Assembly: GCA_963931925.1 (NCBI GenBank)
Contig: OZ007579.1
Span: 27,803,981 to 27,867,980, forward strand
Origin: Onchidella celtica
Taxonomy: Eukaryota; Mollusca; Gastropoda; Systellommatophora; Onchidiidae
Length of the DNA: 64,000 nt
Direction of reading: 5' to 3'
The position numbers and the translations under genes were made by a program. The notes under the pieces were generated by a model. It made no database searches. It was given only the letters and a program-made list of their open reading frames with translations, and was not told the origin of the DNA. Below, piece after piece: positions 34,521 through 45,334 of the stretch; position 1 is the stretch's first letter; each line of letters opens with the position of its first letter.

Positions 34521-34684
34521 ACTGTCTTGATTCTAGTGTCCCACCTGCCCGGTGGGCATGCATCAAACTTGTGAGCTACTGTTCCCCCATTCACGATTCA
34601 TTCAGAAACGTGCGACAAAGAGGACTGCTACAAATGACAACTAATCTTACAAAATCACAGTATGTACTTACAGTGGAAATCTGA

Positions 34685-36510
34685 TATAAAGAAATCAACT
34701 TTTCTTTCCTAATATCAGAATTTCTTAATATCCAACAGAGACCATAACACAAGGGGGGCGACCCATACATTGACACATCGTTACTGTTAATTAATTATTA
34801 TTTCCCCTGATAAGCGTTTCCTCACAAAGCCTGTGCACGCGTTTTTCAAAAATTATAACAATATTTCAATAACAAATTTTACCAATGAAATATTGAAACA
34901 GGTAGGCCTGATTCAAACGATACGTTTTACTCTGCGCTGTGAAAGCTAGAGTAATGTGCTGCAGTGTGTAGGCCAAGCAATAAACACGATTTAATTGATG
35001 ACCACTCCCAGACCATTGTCTATGCGTGTTACGATTTCCCAGAAAATTCGGTAAAGATTACTCCTCGTCTCCCCCACCCGGCACGCCCTGCCCAAACCAC
35101 TTTACTTCCACCTGCATGCATATAGTCGTAGATACACCGCCCCCACCCCACTTTGGTTTACCTGGGCCTAGCCTATTGCATAAGTCATTAAGTATCATGC
35201 AAAGGTTGTCTCGCCTTTAACCATCAGTGTGTAATCAGAGCCGGCGGGCATTGATAGGAGTGATTGAACAAACGAAAAGCTGGTCGCGTGCATAGTTTAA
35301 CCATCTTCGGCACGCCGCCACGTGGTTTTACTCGTCATTTTCTGGAAAAATTACATGTATTTCTTTACAAGCAAGATCGGGAGGACTGATATTTCACAAA
35401 TTCCAAGATCTTATTAGAAGAAAGAAAGAAATAAAACGGGACTGCATATTCTTTTCTTTATTACCAAAATTCCGCAATATCCGATTTTGTAATATCAGAG
35501 TACCACTATATAAATAATATGAATAAAGCAAATGGCCAGATGCGACCTCAAATACATTTTGAGACCCTGTTAAAAGGAAAAAGGTCTGCTCTTAAAAAAT
35601 CGAGATCGAAGCTTGCCCTGTTCCTGCTTGCAAGGCGGGAATAAAAAAGAACAATTTCATTACAGGTTGAAATTATACATGTTTACAGGTCTATTGTTTT
35701 TAATGGGGGTTTTGTTGTGATCTGGTAGCCACCAAATTACAGCTGTACAGAGGCTAAACCAATCAGGTTGTGTTTAGCACCGTGCATTCTAGATGGACAA
35801 GGTCGCGTGTGCCATTTTTTTCATGATCTTTTTGTGTTCTTTTTTACTGAAGGTTACTCTTGGTAGCACTTCATTATAATAAATATGACGTCATAGAAAC
35901 CACTGAAGATGAGAATGGCCAGCCATAAGATGATCATGGTATCCTCAAGAGCAAAAAAAGGTGATGCCACTCTACGTTCGTTTTGCCAAACAACTAGCAC
36001 TTATGGTAAAAAAAAAAAAGGGCTGCTATCTTTGCTACCATAAGGCAGTCACGGCACTTGACCAAGGTGAAATGCCATGAAACCTCATTAGCACTTACCG
36101 ACCAAAAGACAAGGACAGCATAAAACCTAGGTAACCTATATCACGCTCTGGATAAAGCTTTGAAAGGCTGCATTTGGTTGGTACACAAGAAATTTAAAAC
36201 ATTTTTCAGTCCTTCAAAACCTAGATACTTTGACCACATAAAATGTATAACAACAAAGTGGAAAAGTTTACACAGAATGTTGGCTGCTTTCAAAGGAAAA
36301 ATGTTAAGAAAAAAAAAAACAAGCTGAGATGCTTTAAACAGTTGGGTGTTTTTCAACTTTTTGGTTGGGGATTCTTGAAGCCACATTATTCACTATTCTC
36401 ATGAGGACATGCCTGCCTGATTTTAGTAACCACACATGCTGGTAAAATGAAAAGCCTCTTCTTGCCCACCACATGGCAAATCTATGTAACGAAATTCCGA
36501 CAGGCACTGT
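34685..36510. other. Unannotated stretch
   Basis: Probably intronic or intergenic to the decayed gene. No feature is supportable. Confidence 0.5.
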
Positions 36511-36513
36511 GAC

Positions 36514-36625
36514 TTGTCTGAGGAAAAAAGAACAATAAATCCTGTTACCTTTGTTATTAGCGAAGGAAAAAGAACACTAACATTTCCTGTTAACTTTGTT
36601 ATTTGTGAAGAAAAAAGAACGGAGA
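36514..36625 (+). repeat. 42-45-bp tandem repeat, about 2.5 units
   Basis: Units of GAGGAAAAAAGAAC...CCTGTTA(A/C)CTTTGTTATT. A diverged further unit lies at 36856-36892. Confidence 0.65.
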
Positions 36626-37197
36626 CTGAGGTCTTTGTTTTTGCAGGTTTCACTGCAGGTTGCATTTACGCCTCCTGTTTCTTGTTCTTATTCTTGTTGG
36701 GTTGTTGACTCCTCGTCCTTTGGCTTTCTCAGCCCTCAAAAGGGCTCCCTTATGGGCATCTTCTTCCTTCTATGACTTCCTCTCCTTTCTGTCCGGGCTG
36801 CTTTCTTTTTTGTGTCTTACTGGTTGGCGCCAAAAAAAAACAAAAAAACAGAGAGTAAAGAACAATAACATTTCCTATTCATATTGTTATTCCAACTTAA
36901 TCCATTACGTTTTAAATAGCCTATCAATATTATCAAAAAGAGGTTTTAAGCTGCTAGATTAGCTGGATTTTCCTGTCTGGAATTGGACTCTGGTTTTAAT
37001 AATTTAAAATCATAAAAATGAGAGAAATATAACATGGACACAAATGTATGACATTACGTACATTAGCTGTTATGAAATTAATTGTCTCATATTCTTTTGA
37101 TACGGTATCCATTTTCACTGAACTAATGGTTTTCTATCAGTTCATAAATTAGTGAGGATATTTATTCGTATAAGCCTTTTCTTATTTGATCTCACTT

Positions 37198-37660
37198 AGA
37201 ATGTTTGAGAAAGTGCCAGTGTGCTGAAGAGGTACCTGCTGCTTTGCTACCACCCGAAAGAAAGCAGCCAAAATCGGGGGTCCAGAGAGCAGGAGAGCAT
37301 TATGCCAGGCTGCAGACTGAACGTCCAGACGAGTACAGGACAGACCGAAAGTTATCAACTTGGAAAGGAAGAAAGCGTTCAAGTTAAATGCAATGGAAGA
37401 ACAAAAGGAGTGGGAGCGGGAAAAACATTGTGAGCAAGTCAGGAAATGGAGGCAGATCAAAAAGCAGCAGTCAGAGAGAAACATAAAAGAAAGAGTTGCA
37501 CCAAAGCAAATGACAAGGCAGGATGTTGAAAAGGCAGAGATGAAGAAAAAGAAAGACAGGGAAAGAAAGCAATGAGAAAGAGCAGCATGACCGTCACAGA
37601 AAGAGACTGCAGAAATAAAAAAAAGGCAAGGGAGAGGTACTATCAGTGAGGATAGATGTA
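37198..37660 (+). pseudogene. Decayed basic protein gene, segment 2
   Basis: Lys/Arg/Glu-rich coding-like sequence in which the frame switches near 37345-37385: LQTERPDEYRTDRK in one frame, then KLNAMEEQKEWEREKHCEQV in another. The second frame ends at a TGA (37573) while recognisable basic sequence continues. Predicted helical/coiled coil. At least one frameshift and one stop mark it as a pseudogene. Confidence 0.4.
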
Positions 37661-37981
37661 TGGAGAGGTTTCGCTACTGGTCGATTTGCACTGCAAGACA
37701 TGGGAGGCTCTGCAAAACCATGGTAAGCATGAAGCAGAAAGTAGGTCACTGCGGTAAACAATATCCCTTTGTGCATTTCCACGGGGTGTAAGAACTTACA
37801 AACGGCTCTAAATAGTTTGTCAGCCCAAAAAAATGAACAAACCACAGCAAACAGATATGCACATTATACATGTATTTGGTGAAGACGGTCTTTTTCAATT
37901 CATCAATTTCTTGTTTACCACAGCGACCTAGTTTCGCCATTTGGCAGAACTGAGATCTCTCTATACATCCATACTCTCTGG

Positions 37982-38025
37982 TACCATCAGAAAAAGGACA
38001 AGCAGCAAGGTCAGGAAGATAGTAG
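37982..38025 (+). pseudogene. Decayed gene, segment 3a (left of solo LTR)
   Basis: A short open frame (KRTSSKVRKI) that continues in phase at 39243 once the solo LTR and one GTAG copy are disregarded. Confidence 0.45.
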
Positions 38026-39238
38026 TGTCACGATTAAGGTTGATGACCTTGTACGCCACGAGTATAGAGGGGGTAAACTTAGTAGGGGAGAAGGGGAGTT
38101 TTTTTTAAGTTGTTGACTAGCATGAAAGATTACTATCACGAGGAAGGTCGGTGGCCTTGTGCGCCACGAGTCTAGGGGGGTGAGCTTAGCAGGGGAAAAC
38201 ACGGTTTTTAACATTGTTGACGAGCGTGAATAGATACACACGACTCGCTTTAAAGTAGTCGCGTGTGCAAAAACCTCGGGAGTATAAGTAGAGGAGAAGC
38301 TCGACACACGTGGTTCCCAAATTATTCGTTCCTAAAGGAAGACGCAGCGAGAAGTGGTCCGGGCGACAAGTGGAAGGTCGTGCCATGGGGACCAGGGGTG
38401 TTATGTATGTGAGGAATCTATGAAGGTTCCCAAGTTATTCATTCCTAAAAGGAAGACGCAGAATTTATCGGTCCGGGCGACAAGTGGAAGGTCGTGCCAG
38501 TGGGGACCAGAAGTGTTAGGTGTGTGAGGGATCCATGATGTTCACATGTATTTCCCAATAAGAAGAATTTAATCGGTCCGGGCGACAAGTGGAAGGTCGT
38601 GCCATGGGGACCAGAAGTTGAGGAGTTCTGATGATAGGATGGGAACCCATCAGAAGCTCGTGATTTGCGATGGCGGGTGTGAACCGTCGATGTGCTGTGT
38701 GTGTTTGCAGAAGAAGAGTCTTTGAGGACGGGCTGATAACCCCTCAAGGAGCTAGTAATCTACGCTGGCGGGTGTGAACTGTGTGTTCTTATTTGTGTGA
38801 AGCCAGGGACGTCTGTTTCCCCTTTTATCGTCGAAGTTAGAGATCTAGAAAGGATCGTGTGAACTCTGGAGACGTGAAACTGCATCAACGAAGAGGGCAG
38901 CTGTTGACAGAGACTGTTAAGTATACGTAGTTAAGCTTAGAGACAGAGGGATTAGATCTAGATGTGAAACGGGGAATAGATAATAGCCATGATCCCCAAG
39001 AGTAAATTTGAAGTATCTCTGTTTTTGTGATTATGTATGTGATTATCATGAGTTGAATGTTTTGACATAAGTTTTGTCATGCATTTATAATTAAATATCG
39101 TTTAATTTAAATCTCACTCCATGTGTCCGTTGATCGCTGGTCTGCTTGCTTGGCTTGTTAGCTGGGTTTGAAAGGTAAATAAGTTAGGTACTCATCACAC
39201 ACGTGGTCGTGACCATCTTCACGCACGTGATCGTGACA
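38026..39238 (+). mobile_element. Solo LTR, 1213 bp, TSD GTAG
   Basis: Bounded by TGTCACGAT and its perfect inverse ATCGTGACA, with GTAG at 38022-38025 and 39239-39242. TATAAGTA (38283-38290) is a candidate LTR promoter element. It contains two direct-repeat systems: a roughly 110-bp pair (about 38036-38230) sharing CCACGAGT(A/C)TAG, and three roughly 120-bp units (38310-38625) sharing GTCCGGGCGACAAGTGGAAG. No internal coding region. Orientation plus is inferred from the TATA-like box. Confidence 0.75.
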
Positions 39239-39638
39239 GTAGGCATACTTGATACTGCTGAAACTGAAAGATCTTACAAGGCAAGACAGCAGGCAGTCTA
39301 CAGACTGAACAAATCTCTCCCAAGGGATGACACTGCCAAGCAGCAAACTATTCAGGATTTTTTTTTTAAAAAGGTATGGACACATCAAGCTCAAAGCCAA
39401 CAAGCATAACCAATATGCTTCTTACCTCAACAGCAAGCTCAAAAGAAGAAATGGCTTTTAAGCGACTAATGAGTAAAAAGCTTCAGCATGCGCCAATTGG
39501 CCCATCAACTCAGTTGAGGAAAGAGATGAGGATGAAAACGAACCATCTCAAACAAAAGCAGACAAGGCAATTTCTACATATAATACAAAACTGGCAAGAT
39601 ACATTCAAATGGCAAAGGAGGCCAGCAGATTTTTTAAT
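39239..39638 (+). pseudogene. Decayed gene, segment 3b
   Basis: Begins with the phase-continuing ETERSYKARQQAVYRLNK frame and has a frameshift near the T run at 39358-39367. Later it reads KADKAISTYNTKLARYIQMA up to the TAAT where the next element inserted. Confidence 0.45.
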
Positions 39639-40309
39639 TGATACAGGTCGGGATCGGGTACTTCCCAACCCTGGTAATGATACCCGGAATTGAGCAGTCT
39701 ATCTCACACAGTTGTAACTATCAATACATAAAACGTGACTACCCACCAGTAAAGCTAGAAACACCACAAATACTAATACCTAAACGTGTACGACAGTTAA
39801 ACGTGCAAACAAAACTATCAGGTTATGACAGGACAATCTAAATTTTATTAAAAAACAATCAAATAATAAGAGCAACAAAACAACAATACAATTCAGGTAA
39901 AATAAAAACACTACAATAACTCGATCCGATACAAGACAATAAACAATAAACAATGAACCATAGACAAACAAGAGAGACAATATATAAACCCAACCGATAG
40001 GCGCGCTGATAAGGATCAAAAAAAGGAATTAAAAGCACGTCTCATCAGTTAATCATTACATCATAATAAAATAAGAGAATGCATCAAAAGAAAACATACA
40101 AGTTATTAATAATAATGATATTCACATTGTAAACTAAATATGGGGAAGGCCTAGTATGCCTATCAAACAGTAATGTATCAGTGAAGTTAACCGTGAAAAT
40201 GTGGAGACAAATAGAAATAATACCCTACTATGTGAGCACTTCAGAGGAGACAACTCGAGTCCGGGTATTATTACCAGGGTTGGGAAGTACCCGATCCCGT
40301 CCTGTATCA
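39639..40309 (+). mobile_element. 5' LTR with ~55-bp inverted ends (671 bp)
   Basis: Starts TGATACAGG and ends CCTGTATCA. The first and last roughly 55 bp are inverted copies of each other, far longer than normal LTR end inversions. It is followed at 40310 by ATTGGTGTCAGAAGTGGGAT, a typical Ty3/gypsy primer-binding region. TAAT (39635-39638) is the left target duplication. Confidence 0.7.
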
Positions 40310-40311
40310 AT

Positions 40312-40328
40312 TGGTGTCAGAAGTGGGA
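40312..40328 (+). promoter_or_regulatory. Primer-binding site
   Basis: TGGTGTCAGAAGTGGGA begins 2 bp after the LTR end, the usual position and sequence style of gypsy-class PBS sites. Confidence 0.65.
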
Positions 40329-40355
40329 TAGGTTAGAGGACTTACTTTTGTCGAG

Positions 40356-41219
40356 ATGGCGTCAAAAAGATCAGCGGCAGCTCCAGTTGTGGTGATGGCA
40401 CCCCGGGAAGTACACTTATGTAGATTCTACGGTGGTGGGGTGTCATGGACACACGTCGGTTCGTGGAAGAAGTGGAGGCTGCGTGGGAAACAGTTGGCTA
40501 CGAGACGCCATCAGCTGAGCGTGCGTTGCTGTGGGCGCACATTAGCGAGGAGGTGAGGCAGGAGCTTCATGTACTGAGCTATGGAAACTCCCGGGATCCA
40601 CAGCACATGCTGAATCTGCTGGTGACAAGTTATGGTGAAAAACAGAGTGTATCAACACTCATGGGGGTATTTTAAAACACCAGACAACGCCCTGGAGAGA
40701 GTTGTAAATCGTTCTCCCACCGACTCAGTTGGCATTTGACACTCTGGTTAACAGACAAAGGGAGACCGGAGTTACAGTCACGGATGACCACCTTTTAAGG
40801 GGACACTTTGCTGAAAATATAAGGGATTCTTTTTCACGGAAGAACCTTCGTCAGTAACTCGGGCAAAACCCAGAGCTCACTTTTGACAATCTGCGGAAGA
40901 TAGCCGAAAGGTGGGAAGAAGATGATAGAAGTGGGGATACTGTGGAAGGTGGGGAGGTAAGAGCGGTGACCTTCACACCAAGTCAGCCGTTATCAGTACC
41001 AGCAGATGCAGCAAATTCGAGTAGCGAGCCATCAGAGATAGCGCTCTTAGCAAGAGAGGTAGCAACGATCAGTGCAAGGTTGGCCGCACTGGAGAGCAAA
41101 AGGAAAACTCCATTTGCATCAACGATACAATGCTATGCTTGCGGGAGGGTGGGGCATTTTGCCTGGGAGTGCCGTAAATCAAGGTACACGAAGCAGGGAA
41201 ACAGCGCCCCCAAGCAGTA
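40356..41219 (+). pseudogene. gag: gag remnant of Ty3/gypsy element
   Basis: An ATG at 40356 opens a frame (MASKRSAAAPVVV). The frame shifts near 40440, has a TAA at about 40672, and returns in the frame starting near 40900. A capsid-like segment (VEEVEAAWETVGYETPS) and a C-terminal CCHC zinc knuckle (C-x2-C-x4-H-x4-C at about 41131-41172) identify it as Gag. At least one frameshift and two stops make it non-functional. Confidence 0.7.
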
Positions 41220-41738
41220 ATGAGTCGATCTGCAGTTGGAAGAGAGCAAAACTCTCTGCTGAAGCGAACAATCGGGGAAAGCCCTGTCATCAGATTGGAT
41301 TTGTTGGGGGTGCCTTTGTTGGCTGTCATGGATACTGGGTCACAAGTTAGCACTGTGACGGAGAGCTGGTTTCATCGACACCTTCAATCTCGATGTCAGG
41401 AACTAAAGAACGATCTGTATCTGCAGCTGACGGCGGCCAACGGGCTGGAAATTCCATATTGTGGATACTTATGTCAGACATCACCATCGCTAGACAGTGC
41501 ATCAAGGACAGAGTTTTCCTGGTGGTTCGGGACGCACCAGTGGGTATACCACCAGCCTTGTCTGCTTGGCATGAACATTCTATTGGAGTTTTCTTCGTGG
41601 GCTGAGCCCACATTGCAGTCGTCACATGCAGAGACAGCGGTGAGCTCCTGCCGAGGAAGCATGGGGAGGTTTGCGAGTCTTACCAAAAGGGTCTCTCTTC
41701 CTCCTCGGACTATGATTTTTGGTGGGCGTCACTGGTAG
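41220..41738 (+). pseudogene. Aspartic protease region of pol, frameshifted
   Basis: VMDTGSQVSTVT around 41325-41362 is the retropepsin DTG active-site motif. Sense then moves to another frame near 41465 (SDITIARQCIKDRVF), so the protease-linker region is broken. Confidence 0.65.
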
Positions 41739-41804
41739 CGGGCCAAACTGCGATGGTGAGCTTTTAGTGGAGCCTCTGGAGAACCCAATCAGGGTTGTGT
41801 TTAT

Positions 41805-42986
41805 ATGGCGGTGCCAGGCGTAAGCTCGGCGAAAGAAAGATCCTTCACTATCATGCTCACAAACACTAGTGATGAGGCTATATCCATCAGCAAAAGGACA
41901 GTGGTTGGCAGAGTGTTCACAGCAGATATTGTACCACCACAGATTCAGCTGCAGGCCACTGCTGGTGGCATTGAGGTGTCAACGATGTCGTCGCCAGCCA
42001 CTGGGCAGATAAATGTGTCATCAGTTAGCCGTGAACAGATGGGGGAGATGCTACCTGATGAGCTCACAACAGCAGAGAAAGAGGCACTTTTGTGTTTGTT
42101 AACATTAAATGCTGACGTGTTTGCATGGAACGATATGGACCTGGGATTTACTGATCGGGTTCGCCACCAAATTCCTATCACAAGTGACAATCCTATTAGA
42201 CAACCATATAGATGTATTTCTCCATGCCAATTTGAAGATGTCAGAAACCATATACAGGAGTTGGCAGATAAAGGAATTATTACACCCAGCATAAGCCCGT
42301 ATGCATCGCCTATCGTTATTGTAAAGAAGAAGAATGGAACGATTCGTCTGTGTGTTGACTATAGGAAGCTTAATGCTATCATTAGGCGGGATGCTTTTCC
42401 GCTTCCTCGAATTGACGAAACGTTGGATGCCCTTGATGGAGCCAAATATTTTTCAACCCTCGACCTGGCGAGCGGCTACCATCAGGTGGCAATGGCGGAG
42501 GATGGTCAAGAGAAGACAGTCTTCACAACACCATTCAGACTGTGGGAATACACTAGGAGGCCCTTCAGATTGACAGGAGCTCCTGCAACGTTTCAGCGCC
42601 TTATGCAGTTGCCGATGAATGACTTGGTGTTTAGGATTCTCCTGGTTTATCTGGAAAATGTCTTGGTGTACTCTGGCGAATTTACAGAGCATCTGGCAAG
42701 GTTCCAGGTGGTGCTTGATCGAGTTAGAGAATTAGGGTTAAAGCTGAATCCCTCTAAGTGTCGCCTGGCAGCGAAGTCAGTCAGCTACCTTGGTCATGTC
42801 GTTTCAGACCAGGGCATTGCAACCGACCCAGAGAAGGTCAAAGCTGTAAGCAACTGGCCTACTCCCAAGACTACACGAGAGCTGCGTTCAATCCTAGGCC
42901 TGGCAAGTTATTATCGATGCTTCATTAAAAGATTTTGCACAGACGGCAAAGCCACTACATCACATCACACATCAGGTGTATGCTGA
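41805..42986 (+). pseudogene. pol: Ty3/gypsy reverse transcriptase, catalytic motif lost
   Basis: Continuous 393-codon frame with fingers/palm motifs SPYASPIVIVKKKNGT, LCVDYRKLN and STLDLASGYHQV, plus the thumb region SYLGHVVSDQGI. The usual YxDD catalytic box is YLEN here (about 42649-42660), replacing both aspartates, so the enzyme is dead. A one-base insertion near 42925 shifts the frame just before the RNase H junction. Sequence then stops within 65 bp at an inverted LTR fragment; RNase H and integrase are missing. Conventional protease-RT order. Confidence 0.8.
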
Positions 42987-42988
42987 TC

Positions 42989-43147
42989 ACTGTCGTACAC
43001 GTTTAGGTATTAGTATTTGTGCCGTTTCTAGCTTTACTCGTGGGTAGTCACGTTTTGTGTATTGATAGTTAGAACTGTGTGAGATAGACTGCTCGAGTCC
43101 GGGTATTATTACCAGGGTTGGGAAGTACCCGATCCCGTCCTGTATCA
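42989..43147 (-). mobile_element. Inverted LTR-start fragment closing the gypsy element
   Basis: These 159 bp are the reverse complement of 39639-39797 with about nine mismatches (roughly 94%). The element therefore ends in an inverted partial LTR instead of a direct 3' LTR. TAAT at 43148-43151 repeats the left flank. Confidence 0.8.
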
Positions 43148-43398
43148 TAATGATGCCGCGAGAATCCTGCAAGGCAAAAAAGGGGCTGCCAGAGGTGCTC
43201 CAGGAGTCCTAGACAAGTCACTTGGGGAGCTACACATGGAATACCAAAGTTTTGCCTTTTTCGCCAAGAACTGCCCAAGATACGTCAAAACACGTGGTTT
43301 TTATGAAACTGAACCAGGCATTATGCAAAATATGTGAAAATATTATGCTCAGACTCAAGGCACTTAATAATGTTGAAATTGGAAAGAAAGTATCAGAG
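43148..43398 (+). pseudogene. Decayed gene, segment 3c
   Basis: Continues in phase from 39638 (ASRFF|NDAARILQGKKGAARG), shifts frame near 43255, then reads TSKHVVFMKLNQALCKICEN, including a C-x2-C pair. Interrupted at CAGAG by the inverted solo LTR. Confidence 0.45.
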
Positions 43399-44846
43399 TG
43401 TTACGAATCTGGTCTGGGTGATAGTGCCCTCCAGTGTTAGGGTTCTGGACTAAAGTCCCCTCTAGGTGTTATGAAGAGGGTCTTCTCAATGATGGTATTA
43501 TGACTGCATTTTAAATCGAGAGGTATTTACTATTTAATCTTTCGTACCATGCCACACACTAAGAACAATCTGAATAAGTTTCATAAACAGACCTGCAGGG
43601 CCACAAATTTAATTACATTAAATTTCCTAACAATTTTGTCTAGATCTATTACATACTAAAGACAACATCAGCAGCATCAAATGAAAATTCAATAATATGT
43701 CACTAGAAGTCTTCTCTAGATTCCTATAATGTTATGATCATTCTGACTCACTAACAATTTAAGTACTAGTTATATATCTCTCAGATATAGTCTGCCTACT
43801 ATCTATCAAGCAATATACTAATATCGTCTCTGGCGACGATGTCATCTCAGCTATTTGTGCCTACCGCTTATAATGGATCAAGCTCGTCAATATAAACTGA
43901 CGTAGTTAAGTCTATTGGATCTACTCTAGGATGGGCTGGCAATCCCCAGCCTCATCCAGACAAATCAGTCCCAATTCACAGATGTGTATGCTATACATTC
44001 ATACTAATTGCAAGTCAATATAAGTCTTTGTCTTGCATTCTTGGGTAGCACTCCTAGTATATGCGGCAATCCTGTCCTACTGGATAACTTATGTTCAGCT
44101 CCTCGTTCATTGTTGAGTCATCAATGGACAAACACTTACGCTTGGTCCCTGGTGTTAGAAACAACCAGGGAACAGTGGACAATAGCAGTGGGCATATCTC
44201 ATTCAAGCATATGGCTTCATCTCAAATGTCTATAGTGGACTAGACATGATATCGAACAGACTTAGGATTCTTCAGGCAGAATCGTGCCGACGCCTGCACA
44301 GATTGGAGTTTTCTGTATGGAGTAATGGACATAGGTATGGCTACACTTTTATACTGTGCAGCCACCTGCAAATTACCGTCCAAATCCCTAGATTTGATTG
44401 GTGCATCCATGCGAGCTCATCTCGCAGTATTAATATATTCTACGTGGGAGTTGGTCACGGCCTTGTACTAAAACAGACAAGGTCAATTTAAAATGTCAAA
44501 ACAATTACTGAAATCTTTAAACCCTCGTGCTTTCTACATTTTATGTACGAATTTCTGAACGCGACTAAGCGTCTTAAACTATCTATCCTTATTCACCCCT
44601 TCTCTTCCCTTCTAAGTGTTCATCAAAATCACGGGGTCGAGAATTGCACTGTCACTCCTAACTTATACATTTATTCTATCTCGCCCCACTTTCTTTCCAT
44701 CTCTAAGAAAAAGTGTTTCAAAAACAAACTGTTCACGAGAACAGTTCAAGGACAAATTACGCTGGTTATAATCAACGAGACCGTGAAAAATCAACTCCTT
44801 GCAAGTCGTGACCCAGCACGGCATTTATAGCACTTAAACCATGACA
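43399..44846 (-). mobile_element. Solo LTR of the Gmr1-like family, TSD CAGAG
   Basis: Starts TGTTACG and ends CCATGACA, with perfect CAGAG duplications at 43394-43398 and 44847-44851. Read on the minus strand it aligns along its length with the LTRs of the complete element at 51382: GACAACATCAGCAGCATCAA, GGATGGGCTGGCAATCCCCAG and CCACTTTCTTTCCATCTCTA are shared. Clear divergence indicates an older insertion. The CTTATAA box region is conserved near 43868. Confidence 0.85.
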
Positions 44847-44905
44847 CAGAGGTCCTCGGATAGATGATATGCTGAGAAGGAGTGTATTACAAGAAAGCTT
44901 GTTTT
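44847..44905 (+). pseudogene. Decayed gene, segment 3d
   Basis: A short open segment (IDDMLRRSVLQESLF) between the solo LTR and the foldback element. Confidence 0.3.
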
Positions 44906-45150
44906 CAGGGCTCCCACTCAACTGAAAAAAAATAATTTGAAATCTATGTGCGGCGCCTATGCGGAGCGTAAATTTTAAATGATTGACCATATTCTGCGCA
45001 TAATTTGATATAATGGACCATACAATACACCTACACACAGAAATACACAGCAACATACTTAAATAATAGTAATAAATGGACATTGGAAAAATTACCGCTG
45101 ATCTCTTCCATCGCGGATTTCCGCGTTTCCGCAGAAGAGTGGGAGCCCTG
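44906..45150. mobile_element. CAGGG-ended foldback element (245 bp), hAT-like MITE
   Basis: Perfect 13-bp terminal inverted repeats CAGGGCTCCCACT / AGTGGGAGCCCTG, partly extending to 19 bp. CAGGG termini are typical of hAT transposons. I could not see the expected 8-bp target duplication. Confidence 0.6.
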
Positions 45151-45334
45151 GTATTGAGGGTAAATGTTGTTTATGTGGACCAGAGAAACTGAAAGAATGT
45201 GACAAGGATGATGATCTGAAGAAGGAGGTGCAATTAAAGCAGTGGGCGATGAAGGAAGTTCAAAAGGATGGGAAGGCAATTAAGGCATGTGCAAAATTTG
45301 GGAGCAATTGTGCTCTAGTTGGGGAGAAATATTA
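45151..45334 (+). pseudogene. Decayed gene, segment 3e (Cys-rich exon remnant)
   Basis: An open frame reads IEGKCCLCGPEKLKECDKDD, then KEVQLKQWAMKEVQ, ending at a stop at 45332-45334. The CxxC-plus-Cys pattern suggests a small zinc-binding module. It probably belongs to the same basic gene as the 34-43-kb segments. Confidence 0.4.
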
